Of a stretch of 64,000 bases of DNA, positions 1-11,194 are shown one piece after another. The stretch covers positions 14,787,001 to 14,851,000 of the forward strand of contig NC_083390.1 of the NCBI RefSeq assembly GCF_031755915.1. Reading direction: 5' to 3'. The position numbers and the translations under genes were made by a program. Source of the DNA: Ziziphus jujuba (Eukaryota > Streptophyta > Magnoliopsida > Rosales > Rhamnaceae). Under the pieces are notes generated by a model. It ran no database searches. It saw only the letters and a program-made list of their open reading frames with translations, and was not told the origin of the DNA. Each line of letters opens with the position of its first letter. Position 1 is the first letter of the stretch.

Positions 1-1103
1 TTTCATTCTATATTTAAATAAATAATTATATTTTAAACTACAAACATATGAGATTTACAAAAGCTTTGGAATAAAATATTATTTTTTGTTATGTATTTTC
101 TATCTAACAATTATTTTTTTTCCCAAAAACAATTATATTTTTAATTTTTAATTTTTTAATTTTTGATTTATTACAAAAAGTTAATATGTATATTAAACCT
201 ATGTTTCTCTTTTTGATCTAATTTTTTATAATTACAATTATAATTTTAAGTATACTTTATTATGAAATTTAATTATATATTTTAAAAATTTTTTTTTATC
301 ATATTTTGTATTAATAGATTAAATGGGTTATTAATGGGTAATACATTATTTTAACAGATGGGTTTTGGTTTTGATATCTCTACCCGTTCACTTAATGAGT
401 CTTGTTTGATGATTAGTGAGTTCTTTATTCACTAATCTAACCTATTTTAGCTTAATTGTTTCTTGGTTTCCTTTATTTTTTTGTTATATTTGACATAGGT
501 AAAACTTCAATTATAAGATTTTAAAATTAAATTGCTAAAATATTAAAGTTTTTGACCATTTTAGAACCATTTCTTATGAGCCAAGGCAAAAGAGTTGAAG
601 TTAAACCATAAAGACATAAGTTTGGCTTGCATACTTTCACCAAGAAAGTGTACATGTCACTTAGGCTTTGCAAATGTGAAAATATAGAATCATTGGCATG
701 TACATCCTCCTCTAAGGGGTATACATGCCAATTTTCAAGGGCCAAGTAAGAGAAAGTGGTGTGCACGCTCTATTATGAGAGTATACATGCCAGCTTCAGC
801 ATAAATCTCTCATGTTTCTTCAAAATTTGGCTAAGTATTGAGAGAGAAAAGGTTTTTAAAAGAGCATGTGACTAGTATGTGCCATTTTTAATGATAAATT
901 TGATGGAGATTCAAGGGTGAAGATCAGGCTCTTTAGGCTTTCAAGATTGTGGCTATATTATTTCTAAAGATGAACGCTTTGGTATTGATTCTTGAAGAGA
1001 AACACCACAATTAAGAGAGAGAAAGACAATTTGAGAAAGAGAATAGGGATTTGGAAATTTTTGAAGAGCCTAAGGCTTTGAGTTGCGTAGAACCCATCTT
1101 CAT

Positions 1104-1177
1104 CTAAGAATTCTCTAGTCTTACACTCTCTTCTCTCTACCTAAGAATTCTCTAATCCTACACTCCCTTCTCTATTT
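1104..1177. repeat. 37-bp tandem duplication
   Basis: Two adjacent copies of a 37-bp unit beginning CTAAGAATTCTCTA (1104-1140 and 1141-1177), differing at a few positions. CT-rich, not coding. Confidence 0.8.
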
Positions 1178-1637
1178 TATTTTTGTATTTGATTTTTCTA
1201 AGAGCATATGAGGTTAGATCTTTCATTTAGGACCTTAATGTAGCCTAGATTGTTAATATAATGACTTAATTGGTTAATCATGATGTTATTTCCTTCCCAT
1301 TGTTTGTGTTGGATTTTTATGGGAATTATACATTAAATTGAATGAGAATTTGATTGGTGTTGTCTAGATTATTAAATTACAATCTTATGATGAATGGGCA
1401 ATAGGTAAACACAATTTAAGAGCTAAAGCTTGAGAGAACCTTTTAAGTTTTGGGTGTCCTAAATTTGAGTCTTAATATAGTTTGAGAAAAAAACATTTAA
1501 GGCTTGGATTGTTAAATGATAGCATAATTGCTTGGGTAATTGGTATAATTAGGAATAAATTCTAACTTATAATTAATTACCTATAATTATACCTTAATTT
1601 TGAGAGAAGGAGTTAGTGAATTTTGGAATCCTTGATT

Positions 1638-1722
1638 GATAATTGGATAAGAAGGAATTATAATTACCAGTTAGAGTGTGATAATTGGATAAGAAGGAGG
1701 TTATAAGTACCAGTTAGAGTGT
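1638..1722. repeat. 42/43-bp tandem duplication
   Basis: Two adjacent copies of a unit beginning GATAATTGGATAAGAAGGA and ending CCAGTTAGAGTGT (1638-1679 and 1680-1722). They differ in the middle (AATTATAATTA versus GGTTATAAGTA). Confidence 0.85.
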
Positions 1723-2310
1723 TACATAAAAGGTATAGGGAAAATCAAGGTACTAGGTGTTCAAATTCTTTGATTTTCAAATACAATTGTTGGTGCTTAT
1801 TTTTATTTTCTTTGAATTTTGTATAATTATTGGTTAATTTAGCATAGAATTTATGATTTCTTGCAAATTGCTCTTAAATATGTTTTCCTAGATAAATTTG
1901 ACTAGTGAATTGCTTTGGTAATTAGCTAGCATAATTTTTGCATAGATAACAATTCCAATGGAAGCGATACTTTATCCATTTTTTATTATTATTTAAGTAT
2001 TCCATGTTGTGGAAATTGAAACAATCAAGCTTTTTTGGCTTTAATGTCGAGAATTTAAATTGTAGTCAATCATCAATCATTTGGATTGAAATATTTTACA
2101 TGAATAGGACACCAGACGACATGAACATATTCTGATACAATCCATTGCCAAGTCTAATGTAGCAAATGATGTGCTAACATTTTATTTTATTTAGTTTTTT
2201 GTCAATGTGATAATATTTTATTGACTTATTTTGCTTAACGGTTCAACTATGTTGTTTTTTTTTTCCCTTAAATCTGTGTAATTATTATCTTTAGCTATTA
2301 ATATATCAAC

Positions 2311-2390
2311 TCCCTATGGAGCTAATCTAATGGTAAAGGCCAGCATTTCCATGTGTAATAATCCGCGTTCTAATTCTCACACTTCTAGCA
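2311..2390 (+). repeat. Possible tRNA-derived SINE head (weak)
   Basis: GGAGCTAATCTAATGGTAAAGG resembles a pol III A box context (TRGYNNANNNG). About 35 bases later CGCGTTCTAATTCTC resembles a degenerate B box (GGTTCGANTCC). Spacing and order fit a tRNA-related SINE head, but the match is loose and I found no convincing target-site duplication or 3' tail. It is not a functional tRNA: no cloverleaf or acceptor stem is evident. Confidence 0.25.
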
Positions 2391-2449
2391 CACTTGTCCC
2401 ATCTTTTTTCTATTTAATTTGTGAAGTTATTTTTTCTCCAACCTTTGTA

Positions 2450-2672
2450 ATTTTTCTATACTGAATAATGAAGAGGATGATTAGACATGGAACTTATTAG
2501 CATGTACAAATCTATTAAATTATTCAGGGAAAATGTGTTATAGCCAAAGTCTCGAAGAGAGTTTTGTCTTTGTAAAAATGACTTGGTCATCCATCAAAAC
2601 ATGTTTTATGGAGTTTTTTTTCCTTCTATTTTATTCAGTCTAGAGCTTGTAGTGTTTTTTAGTTTTCCAAAC
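2450..2672 (+). pseudogene. Copia-2 fragment 1: protease end and GAG-pre-integrase
   Basis: Degenerate Ty1/copia pol. In the frame around 2560-2672 I read LGHPSKHVLW followed by CSVF and FSKQ, which is the GAG-pre-integrase pattern (LGHPS...C..C...KQ) that precedes the copia integrase. Around 2470 KRMIRHG resembles the motif just upstream (KRMIGxG). Several stops and frameshifts are present. The reading frame stops exactly at the Copia-1 insertion site and resumes at 8869 with TSLSFRSSASLKLIHFNL, showing that Copia-1 landed inside this older element. Its 5' end (LTR, gag, most of protease) is not recognisable. Confidence 0.7.
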
Positions 2673-3705
2673 TGTTGAAGTGTGGCAATTTTGCCACTTG
2701 ATGGTGCATGTCACCGGCTAGCATGCACACCTTGGTATCAAATCCTTTCCTTTTATGAGTTTATATTTTTTGTATGTTTTAATTTATGCAAGGTATATTT
2801 TGATAACGTTTTATGCCTAAGTTATGTATGCAAAAGTATAGGCAAAATTATGCACAAAAGAGTAGGAATGTTATGCTTGAAATGCCTATGGTGCTGGATT
2901 CATAATTTCCAGCAACATAGTTCTACTATTTATCTTATATCTCAGGTTGCAAATGGAGTTTTGGGCTGAAATTTTGAAGGATGTCTACAGACATATATAG
3001 AAGACTATGGTTCAAATTTCAGGTCCAAATGACATGGGAAAGTCCATTTTCTATTCCAAACAGATTACTGTATCTGATGGGCCCAGTATGCAGAGTATGG
3101 GTCAGTTTTGGAGCTGTTTGGCCCATGATCCGGTTCCAGAACATTCCTAGCTCTTGGAACAATATTTATTGATGACCAAGGATGTTTCAAACCAAGTTTC
3201 ATAGGCAGATACAAAGGGAAACTAAGTAGGTGAAGCTAGTTTGGTTGTTTACCCAAACTAGTTAAACAATAGGAACTTAGTTCAAACCATGTGCCACTTT
3301 TTACTATATTTGGAATAGACATGTTGCAGCTGGTTTTTGACTCTTTTGTGTATGAAAAGTTAGGTGTTGACCATTTTACTTTTTAAATTTCAAATATTTT
3401 ACTCATTTTGTAAGCTCACATGCTTGGCATGTGTGAACTAGTTGTAATTTCAAGCTTATATAGTAAAATGAATGAAATGGCTATACATCCAAGCCTTATT
3501 TTCAAACGCCAACGTGTTCCTCTTCTTCTTATCTCTTCTTCAACACCTTAGAACACTTTAGGAACCCTAAAAACCAGAAAACACCATAACCAAAACCTAA
3601 AAACACAACTCACACACAACCATTCCCAAGAGCATCACCAAAAGCTTGCTTGTTGCTAACACTTCAAGCTAGCTTGCTCTTGGTCATAACCTTCTCACCC
3701 CAACA
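2673..3705 (+). repeat. Copia-1 5' LTR
   Basis: 1033 bp, TGTTG...CAACA. It matches 7831-8863 at all but 12 positions by my count (7 transitions, 5 transversions). Open frames inside it (2682-2969, 2981-3172) also occur in the 3' LTR and are not known proteins. Confidence 0.97.
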
Positions 3706-3708
3706 AAG

Positions 3709-3720
3709 TGGTATCAGAGC
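3709..3720 (+). other. Copia-1 primer binding site (tRNA-iMet)
   Basis: TGGTATCAGAGC, three bases after the 5' LTR, is complementary to the 3' end of plant initiator methionine tRNA, the usual copia primer. Confidence 0.95.
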
Positions 3721-3839
3721 GAGGCACATTTTTGTGAGATTTGTGAGGTTTTTGGGCTGGTTCGTTCCTTGAGAGTGAAGAGATACTTGAAAGCACAAAT
3801 ATATTTTCATATTCCTTCATACTAGAAAGCAACATTCAC

Positions 3840-4691
3840 ATGGCTTCTTCAAGTTTTTCAACTCCTTCTCCTCCTATCTTCAATGGGGAGAACTACAACA
3901 TTTGGAGTATCAAGATGCAAGCCTACTTGAAGGCTTATGGTCTTTGGGAGGTCACTATAAATCCCCAAGAACCCGAGCCTTTGAGATAAGGGGCAACGGT
4001 CAACCAAATCAAGCACCATGAGGAGGAATTGGCTAAAGGTTTCAAGGCTCTCACCGCCATTCATTCTTGTATTAGTGATACCATTTTCACAAGGATAATG
4101 GCATGTGAGAGTGCCAAAGAAGCTTGGGACAAACTTCAAGATGAGTTCCAAGGGAGTGCAAGGACAAGGCAAATGCAAATCCTTAACCTAAGGAGGGAGT
4201 TTGAGACCATCAAGATGAAAGACAAAGAAACGGTTAAGGAGTTCACCACAAGGCTTCTTAATGTGGTGAATCAAATTAGGGTGCTAGGTGAAAGATTAAG
4301 TGACCAAAGGATTGTGGAGAAGGTGTTGGTCTCCTTGCCCGAGAGGTTTGAAGCTAAGATATCTTCATTGGAGGAGTCAAGGAACCTAAATGAAATTTCC
4401 TTGACGGAGTTGGTGAATGCCTTGCAAGCTACGGAGCAAAGGAGGAGGATTAGACATGAAGAATCAATGGAGGCTGCATTTGTGTCTAAACAACATCAAA
4501 AGACACAAAATCAAAAGAAGAACAAGCTTAAGGTCATAAAGGAGAAAGGTGAAACTAGCAAACCCGAGAGGAAGTCCTATGAACCTTATCACCATCGCAA
4601 GAAGAAAGGTCATCATCCAAGAAGGTGTTGGTGGAGTCCGGATGCATTTTGCCATAAATGCTAACAAAAGGGTCATGTGGAGAGAGTATGC
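3840..4691 (+). pseudogene. Copia-1 gag (nucleocapsid-type) with two nonsense codons
   Basis: The capsid/nucleocapsid protein that packages element RNA. The start at 3840 (MASSSF...) fits copia gag, with the N-terminal motif FNGENYNIW and a body typical of the UBN2/retrotran_gag families (KEAWDKLQDEF, LNLRREFE, LVSLPERFE). A zinc knuckle CX2CX4HX4C spans 4650-4691. Two in-frame TAA codons break it: codon 50 at 3987-3989, and 4662-4664 inside the zinc knuckle, between its second Cys and its His. Downstream codons stay in the same frame into pol, as expected for copia elements that make one polyprotein. Everything except these stops looks well preserved, consistent with recent inactivation. Confidence 0.93.
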
Positions 4692-7600
4692 AAGGCTAAC
4701 AAGAAAGATAAGCAACAAGCAAATGTTGCTAAAGATAATGTAAGTGATAGTGAATCCGAAGAGTTGTTTGTTGCTACTTGTTTTAGTAGCATCAAGAATG
4801 ATGAAGGATGGATCATTGATAGTGGAGCAACACACCATATGTCTCACAAGCATGAGTGGTTCACAAACTTGGATAGGAGCAGCCACAACAAAGTCAAAAT
4901 TGGAAATGGAGCCTTGATGGAAGTGAAAGGCAAAGGAGATGTGGTGATACACACCACCAAAGGTATCAAAACTATCCATGATGTTCTCTATGTACCTTCT
5001 TTATGTGAGAACTTACTTAGTGTAGGTCAAATGCTTGAGAACAAATATGCATTACACTTCTCAAACATGACATGCACTATAGTTGATCCACATGGAAATG
5101 AATTAATGTGTGTTGGAATGAAGAACAATAATTTTAGGTTGAATATGGATGAAAATGGTGCATCGGTTGCATTGAACACCAAAGTTGAGAACACCTCTCA
5201 ACTTTGGCATAAAAGACTAGGCCATGCTAGCTTTAAGTCATTGGTAGGCACACATGAACTTGTTAGAGACATGCCATTGGTGGAGAAGCAAGAACATGTG
5301 TGTGAAGTGTGTCAAAAAGGAAAGCATACTAGGCTAGCATTTCAATCTTGTTCTTGGAGATCAAAGGAGAAGTTAGGACTTATACATTCGGATATTTGTG
5401 GTCCTATGAGTATTCCATCCTTAAATGGCAGCAAGTATTTCATAACTTTCATTGATGATTACTCAAGAATGTGTTGGGTGTATTTCCTTGAAAGAAAATC
5501 ACAAGCTTTGGAGAAGTTTGTAGAATTTATGAAGTTAGTGCAAAATCAATCCGGTTGCACTATAAAAGTGTTAAGGACGGACAATAGTGGGGAATACACA
5601 AGTGAGGCTTTCAAACAACTTTGTAAGGATCATGGTATAGTTCATCAATTCACTATACCATACACACCACAACAAAATGGTGTATGTGAAAGGAAGAACC
5701 GTACCATCATGGAGATGGCTAGATGTTTGTTGTTTGAAAGTGGCTTGCCAAAGAAGTTTTGGGCCGAAGGAGTTAATACATCCATCTACATCCAAAATAG
5801 GCTTTACTCAAAGTCTTTGAGGAGTAAAACCCCATTTGAGCTTTGGTTTGGATATAAGCCTTCTCTTGATCATCTAAGGGTATTTGGAAGCATTTGTTAC
5901 ATCCTAGTACCACAAGAGAAGAGAGGAAAGCTTGATGAAAGGTCACAAGTTGGTGTCTTGGTTGGCTATAGTGATGTGACCAAGGGATATAGAGTGTATA
6001 ACTTGGAAACCAAGAAACTTGTGATAAGTAGAGATGTGAAAGTTGATGAGGAAGCTAAATGGGTTTGTAGTAAGGAGGAGTTGGCTAGTATGGATGAAGA
6101 CAATCGTCTTGAAGCTCATGATAATGATGAGGAACAAGGAAATGATGAAGGTGCTGCCCATGATGATGAATATGATGAGAATGAGCTAGAAATCTCCATA
6201 GGGGCTGATTTGGAGATTGGTGATGGTGTGAGAGGCACAAGACCTCTTAATGAGATTTATGAAATGTGTAATGTGGCATTGAGTGATCCAATCAATGTCC
6301 ATGAGACTATGGCAAGAAAAGAATGGAGACAAGCCATGCAAGATGAAATTGATGTGATAAACAAGAATGACACTTGGAGCTTGGTAACAAAACCGAAGGG
6401 AAAGAATGCTATTGGGGTGAAGTGGATCTTTAGGACCAAGTACAATCCGGATGGGTCCATAAATAAGCACAAGGCAAGGCTTGTTGTCAAAGGATATGCA
6501 CAACAAGCCGGTGTGGATTATGGAGAGACTTTTGTACCGGTTGCAAGGATGAAAACCATAAGACTTCTTCTTGCAATTTCGGCACAAAAGTCTTGGAAAG
6601 TATATCACCTTGATGTGAAGTCAGCCTTCTTGAATGGAATATTGAAGGAAGAGGTCTATGTTATGCAACCCGAAGGTTTTGTGAAGAAAGGAAGTGAAGA
6701 GAAGGTATACAAGCTACACAAGGCCTTGTATGGCCTTAAACAAGCTCCTAGGGCATGGTACGCCAAGATAGATGGTTTTTTGACAAAGCATGGATTTAAG
6801 AGGAGTCCTAATGAGCCTACATTGTATATTAGGACTCATGGTTGCATGGTGTTGGTGTCTCTTTATGTTGATGACCTTTTAGTGACCGGTGGTAATGAGA
6901 AAGAAGTGAGCAATTTCAAAAGTGAGCTAGAATTGAACTTTGAGATGTCTAGCCTTGGAGAGATGAAATACTTTCTTGGAATTGAAGTTGTCCAATCATC
7001 CAAGGGCATCTTCATATCTCAAGAAAGCTATGTGAAGGAGTTGCTCAAGAAGTTTGACATGGAGGATTGTAATAGCGTTGCCACACCTATGAATGAAGGC
7101 ACCAAGTTGGTGAAGGATGATGATTCTCCAAAGGTAAATCCTTCCATCTATAGAAGTTTAATTGGTAGCCTTTTATATGTATGCTCTACTAGACCGGATA
7201 TCATGTTTAGTGTGGCTGTTTTGTCAAGATTTATGCATAGTCCATCACAAAATCATCTTAGTTGTGCAAAAAGAATCCTAAGGTATTTGAAAGGTACTAG
7301 TGATTTTGGTATATGGTACAAGGATGGCATGAATGAAGCTTTGCTTGGTTATAGTGATAGTGATTGGGCTGGTTCTTTGGATGATAGCAAGAGCACATCG
7401 GGCTACATTTACACTATTGGAAATGGTCCTTTCTCATGGAATTCCAAGAAGCAACAAACCGTTGCACAAAGCACCGCGGAAGCCAAGTATATTGCTTGCT
7501 CAAGTTGTGCTAATCAAGGTGTTTGGCTTAGGAAATTATTGGAGGATTTGAGCTTGAAGCAAGAGGAAGCCACGGTAATATTGTGTGACAATACTTCAGC

Positions 7601-7836
7601 AATAGCAATTGCACAAAATCCAGTCCAACATGGGAGGACCAAGCACATACCGAGGAGAACTTGGCGGATATCATTCCTTAAGGGAATTTGAAGCAAGTGG
7701 TGAAGTGAAGTTGGAGTATGTGACTTCCGAGGAGAACTTGGCGGATATCTTCACCAAGCCATTGGGAAAGAAGAGATTTGAGATATTGAGAGGACTTCTC
7801 AACGTCTCATACAAAATTGCCAAGGAGGAGTGTTGA
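4677..7836 (+). pseudogene. Copia-1 pol: protease-integrase-RT-RNase H
   Basis: Open for about 1004 codons (4677-7691), in frame with gag. Domains in order: aspartic protease DSGATHH (D48); GAG-pre-integrase LWHKRLGHAS plus a CX2C pair (about 175-215); integrase core with D,D,E motifs LIHSDICGP, LRTDNSGEY and QQNGVCERKNR (about 230-340); reverse transcriptase from about 550 with HLDVKSAFLNG and catalytic YVDD at 730-733; RNase H with SDSDWAG and STAEAKYIA (about 890-960). The frame is broken near 7650, where a 23-bp stretch is duplicated (see findings). The true C-terminus (YHSLREFEASG... to the TGA at 7834) continues in another frame and ends 6 bp inside the 3' LTR. Catalytic residues look intact upstream of the break. 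Confidence 0.96.
7822..7830 (+). other. Copia-1 polypurine tract
   Basis: AAGGAGGAG directly abuts the 3' LTR, the expected plus-strand primer for reverse transcription. It overlaps the last pol codons. Confidence 0.9.
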
Positions 7837-8863
7837 AGTGTGGCAATTTTGCCACTTGATGGTGCATGTCACCGGCTAGCATGCACACCTTGGTATCAAA
7901 TCCTTTCCTTTTATGAGTTTATATTTTTTGTATCTTTTAATTTATGCAAGGTATATTTTGATAATGTTTTATGCCTAAGTTATGTATGCAAAAGTATGGG
8001 CAAAATTATGCACAAAAGAGTAGGAATGTTATGCTTGAAATGCCTATGGTGCTGGATTCATAATTTCCAGCAACATAGTTCTACTATTTATCTTATATCT
8101 CAGGTTACAAATGGAGTTTTGGGCTGAAATTTTGAGGGATGTCTACAGACGTATATAGAAGACTATAGTTCACATTTCAGGTCCAAATGACATGGGAAAG
8201 TCCATTTTCTATTCCAAACAGATTGCTGTATCTGATGGGCCCAGTATGCAGAGTATGGGTCAGTTTTGGAGCTGTTTGGCCCATGATCCGGTTCCAGAAC
8301 ATTCCTAGCTCTTGGAACAATATTTATTGATGACCAAGGATGTTTCAAACCAAGTTTCATAGGCAGATACAAAGGGAAACTAAGTAGGTGAAGCTAGTTT
8401 GGTTGTTTACCCAAACTAGTTAAACAATAGGAACTTAGTTCAAACCATGTGCCACTTTTTACTATATTTGGAATAGACATGTTGCAGCTGGTTTTTGACT
8501 CTTTTGAGTATGAAAAGTTAGGTGTTGACCATTTTACTTTTTAAATTTCAAATATTTTACTCATTTTGTAAGCTCACATGCTTGGCATGTGTGAACTAGT
8601 TGTAATTTCAAGCTTATATAGTAAAATGAATGAAATGGCTATACATCCAAGCCTTATTTTCAAAAGCCAACGTGTTCCTCTTCTTCTTATCTCTTCTTCA
8701 ACACCTTAGAACACTTTAGGAACCCTAAAAACCAGAAAACACCATAACCAAAACCTAAAAACACAACTCACACACAACCATTCCCAAGAGCATCACCTAA
8801 AGCTTGCTTGTTGCTAACACTTCAAGCTAGCTTGCTCTTGGTCATAACCTTCTCACCCCAACA
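7831..8863 (+). repeat. Copia-1 3' LTR
   Basis: 1033 bp, the same length and ends as the 5' LTR, followed by the CAAAC target duplication at 8864-8868. Confidence 0.97.
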
Positions 8864-8868
8864 CAAAC

Positions 8869-10054
8869 AAACTAGTTTGTCTTTTCGCAGTTCCGCATCA
8901 CTTAAACTAATTCATTTTAATTTATGAGGTCTTGCACCTTTTGATTCTTATGATGGTTATAAATATTTTAATTTATTTATTGACGATCAATCTCTTGCCA
9001 CTTGTATATATTTATTCAAATATAGAACTAAGGTAGCTTTTGGTTTTTAGAGATTTTCATAATATGGTGACTAATTAGTTTGATACTAAGATTAAAATTA
9101 TTTACGTCTGATAATGATATGAATAATCCCAAAGGCCTTCTCCATGAATATTTATGCAACCATGACATATTCATCAAACAAACTATGTGGGAACACCATA
9201 ACAGAATGAAGTAGTTAAGAGGAAAACATGACATATTCTAAAAACTATGCATGCTCTAATGTTTGACATGAATGTTAGATTACTTTGGATAGTAAATTTT
9301 AAATTCCATTTGAAGGTCTCAACAATCATAAATACTATTTATCACATCTGTAAGTATTTGGTTTTGTTGGCTATGTACATCAGCAGGCTATTCATCATGA
9401 CAAATTAAATGCTAGAGCTTTTAAGTGTGTATTCTTTTAGATATTTGTCTACCAAAAAAGGTTACATATGTTACAACATGAGTAACTAGAAAGTAATTAT
9501 ATTTTGTAATGTTCATTTTGTTGAAAAATACTTACTATCAAACACAAAGTGATTTAGGGAATCGATTCTAAGAAAAGTATTCGTTTGATTTGGAATCACT
9601 TCAATTACAACATATATAAGTGAATGCAAAATTCCAAATCCAATAGAGGTGACAAAAAAGGTAATAGGAGAGGTTATAGAAGAGGTAGTGGTAGAGGCAA
9701 TAGAAATTGTAGAAACTAAAATAGAAACAATGCTATTTACATGAATGCAATCTCGACCTCCAAAAGGAATGAAAGATTTCTTTATGTATCACTCTACTTC
9801 GTATCTTATGCAAGCTTATTTAATTTACGATATGTCACTTAATCTCATTCTTCATTTTTAAGTGTAGTAGATAGTAATCAAGAAGCAAAGGACTTTACAA
9901 AAGCTAAATTCAAGCCAGTTTTGAAAAAAAGAAAAAAAAGTAATGTAGGAAATGTTAAAAGCCCTTGATCAAAATTAGACATGGGATATTGTTAAACATC
10001 CACTAGGGAAGAAAATAGTTGGTTGTTAATGGTGGATCCATTGAAAAACACATG
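8869..10054 (+). pseudogene. Copia-2 fragment 2: integrase to start of RT
   Basis: Heavily mutated copia pol that continues the 2450-2672 fragment. Around 8915-8990 I read SYDGYKYFNLFIDD, the first integrase motif (SxNGYKYYVLFIDD). Around 9150-9270 HEYLCNHD and a ...QQN...KRK-like region correspond to the D..E part of the core. Around 9800-9900 SYASL...SFLSVVD and around 9950-10040 ALDQN, TWDIVKHPLGKKIVGC are the copia RT N-terminus (TWxLVxxPxGKKxVGCxW). Many stops and frameshifts. A Gly/Arg-rich stretch (GRGSGRGN) is encoded near 9690. It ends where Gypsy A begins. Confidence 0.75.
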
Positions 10055-11180
10055 TGATGAGAAGCCGCCCGTACCTTATAACCAACTACTTGCTGGGGTG
10101 CTGATCCTGTGCAACTGAAAACCGGACCAATAACTAAAGCTTAAGCTAAAAGGTTTAAAGACAATCTTGTTAGCTTCATACAAAAAGTAATTAAATCTTA
10201 AGAAGGTGTATTAATATTAGAAGATTCTAAGCCCGTGCGGAGCATCCAAATTGTGAAGGTAGAAATGGACGCAGAAAGCTATTTTGGTGTATTTGAGAAC
10301 TCTGGGCAGCAAAGGGAGAGTATGTTGCCCATGAACATGTTTGAGCTCACCAAGAGGCCATGAAATCATATCAAGGCAGAAGCAAGGGCACCCAAGTATG
10401 TCATTAGCGTCCAAGATTTCACATTGACTGGATTTTGCATGATTGGAGTTGGGAAAGGGTTTACTTGTAATCAGCTTTGACCATTCCAATCAATGGCAAC
10501 GTATGGGGACCAGTTCTAATCCTATTAGACATCCTACATGTTATTTTGGATCAGATTTGGAGCCTAAATTAGCTAGAGATTGGACAAGGATAACTTATTT
10601 GGAAAATTAGTCAACTACTTTCCAAATCTAAAATTTGATCTTTATTTTAGGAAATAGTTTTTTATTTTTTATTTTTTATTTAATTATTTTCTGGAAAAAA
10701 TTATTTATGGTGGTTGAATTTTATTTTTGATTGCAAATTAATTAATTCTTATTTCAAAATTAAGGAATTAATCAATACAAATTAGATTAGGAAAGACATG
10801 TGAGAATCGTCCCCATCGTTGTTCTTAGCTATATTGGCCGGTTTTACCTATTGTTTTAGGGTTTTTATTTCTTTATGACTTTAACCTATTTAAAAGCTTA
10901 TTTTGTCAATAAATGACACCTCGTTATTTATCCAAAAAAATTATTGCGAAAAAGATTTCGCTTTATTCTCTTAGAACACCTAAAACATTGAATAGTGAAA
11001 AGTGTTTTCATTTGACTTATCAATAGGACAATCAATAACCTATTGTCGCATCTTCGACATATACCAAGGTTTGATTCACAAGTTGATTAGGGGTCAAGGT
11101 GACCATTAGAATATGAACTTAATTTTGATATGGGCTAACATAATATGAGTTTAAGAGTAAGTCGACCAAGGTTCGTATCA
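10055..11180 (+). repeat. Gypsy A 5' LTR
   Basis: 1126 bp, starts TGATGAGAAGCC and ends GGTTCGTATCA. Its first 200 bp encode a C-terminal motif of the polyprotein (PITxAxAKRFKDNL-like) seen in all LTRs of this family. Confidence 0.9.
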
Positions 11181-11182
11181 TT

Positions 11183-11194
11183 TGGTATCAAAGC
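11183..11194 (+). other. Gypsy A primer binding site
   Basis: TGGTATCAAAGC, two bases after the LTR; one mismatch from the tRNA-iMet complement TGGTATCAGAGC found at the same place in Gypsy B and C. Confidence 0.85.

Larger units (their letters stand above)
1..2310. other. AT-rich intergenic DNA, no gene recognised
   Basis: Strongly AT-rich with frequent stops in all frames. The longest open frame (minus, 527-766, 79 codons) matches nothing I recognise. It contains two short tandem duplications (annotated separately) and short echoes of a GTATACATGCCA-like motif around 650-800. It may be an eroded transposon leader or LTR upstream of Copia-2, but I see no diagnostic ends. Confidence 0.5.
2673..8863 (+). 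mobile_element. Copia-1: nearly complete Ty1/copia retrotransposon
   Basis: Full-length 6191-bp element: two 1033-bp LTRs beginning TGTTG and ending CAACA, a tRNA-iMet primer binding site, one gag-pol frame, a polypurine tract, and a perfect 5-bp target duplication CAAAC (2668-2672 and 8864-8868). By eye the LTRs differ at 12 positions (about 1.2%), so the insertion is recent. The protein order gag, protease, integrase, reverse transcriptase, RNase H is the copia order. The coding region has two in-frame TAA codons (3987, 4662) and a frameshift near 7650, so this copy should not encode a working polyprotein. It sits inside the older Copia-2. A solo LTR of the same family lies at 33234-34252. 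Confidence 0.97.

Noticed and set aside
527..766. 79-codon minus-strand frame in the left flank
   Set aside because: No family match and no conservation evidence; length expected by chance in this window.
2682..3172. Two open frames of 95 and 63 codons in the Copia-1 LTR, repeated in the 3' LTR
   Set aside because: They lie in LTR sequence, match no family, and are duplicated only because the LTR is. The solo LTR copy does not keep them intact.
3858..6608. Minus-strand open frames opposite Copia-1 gag-pol
   Set aside because: Antisense shadows of the well-supported plus-strand polyprotein.
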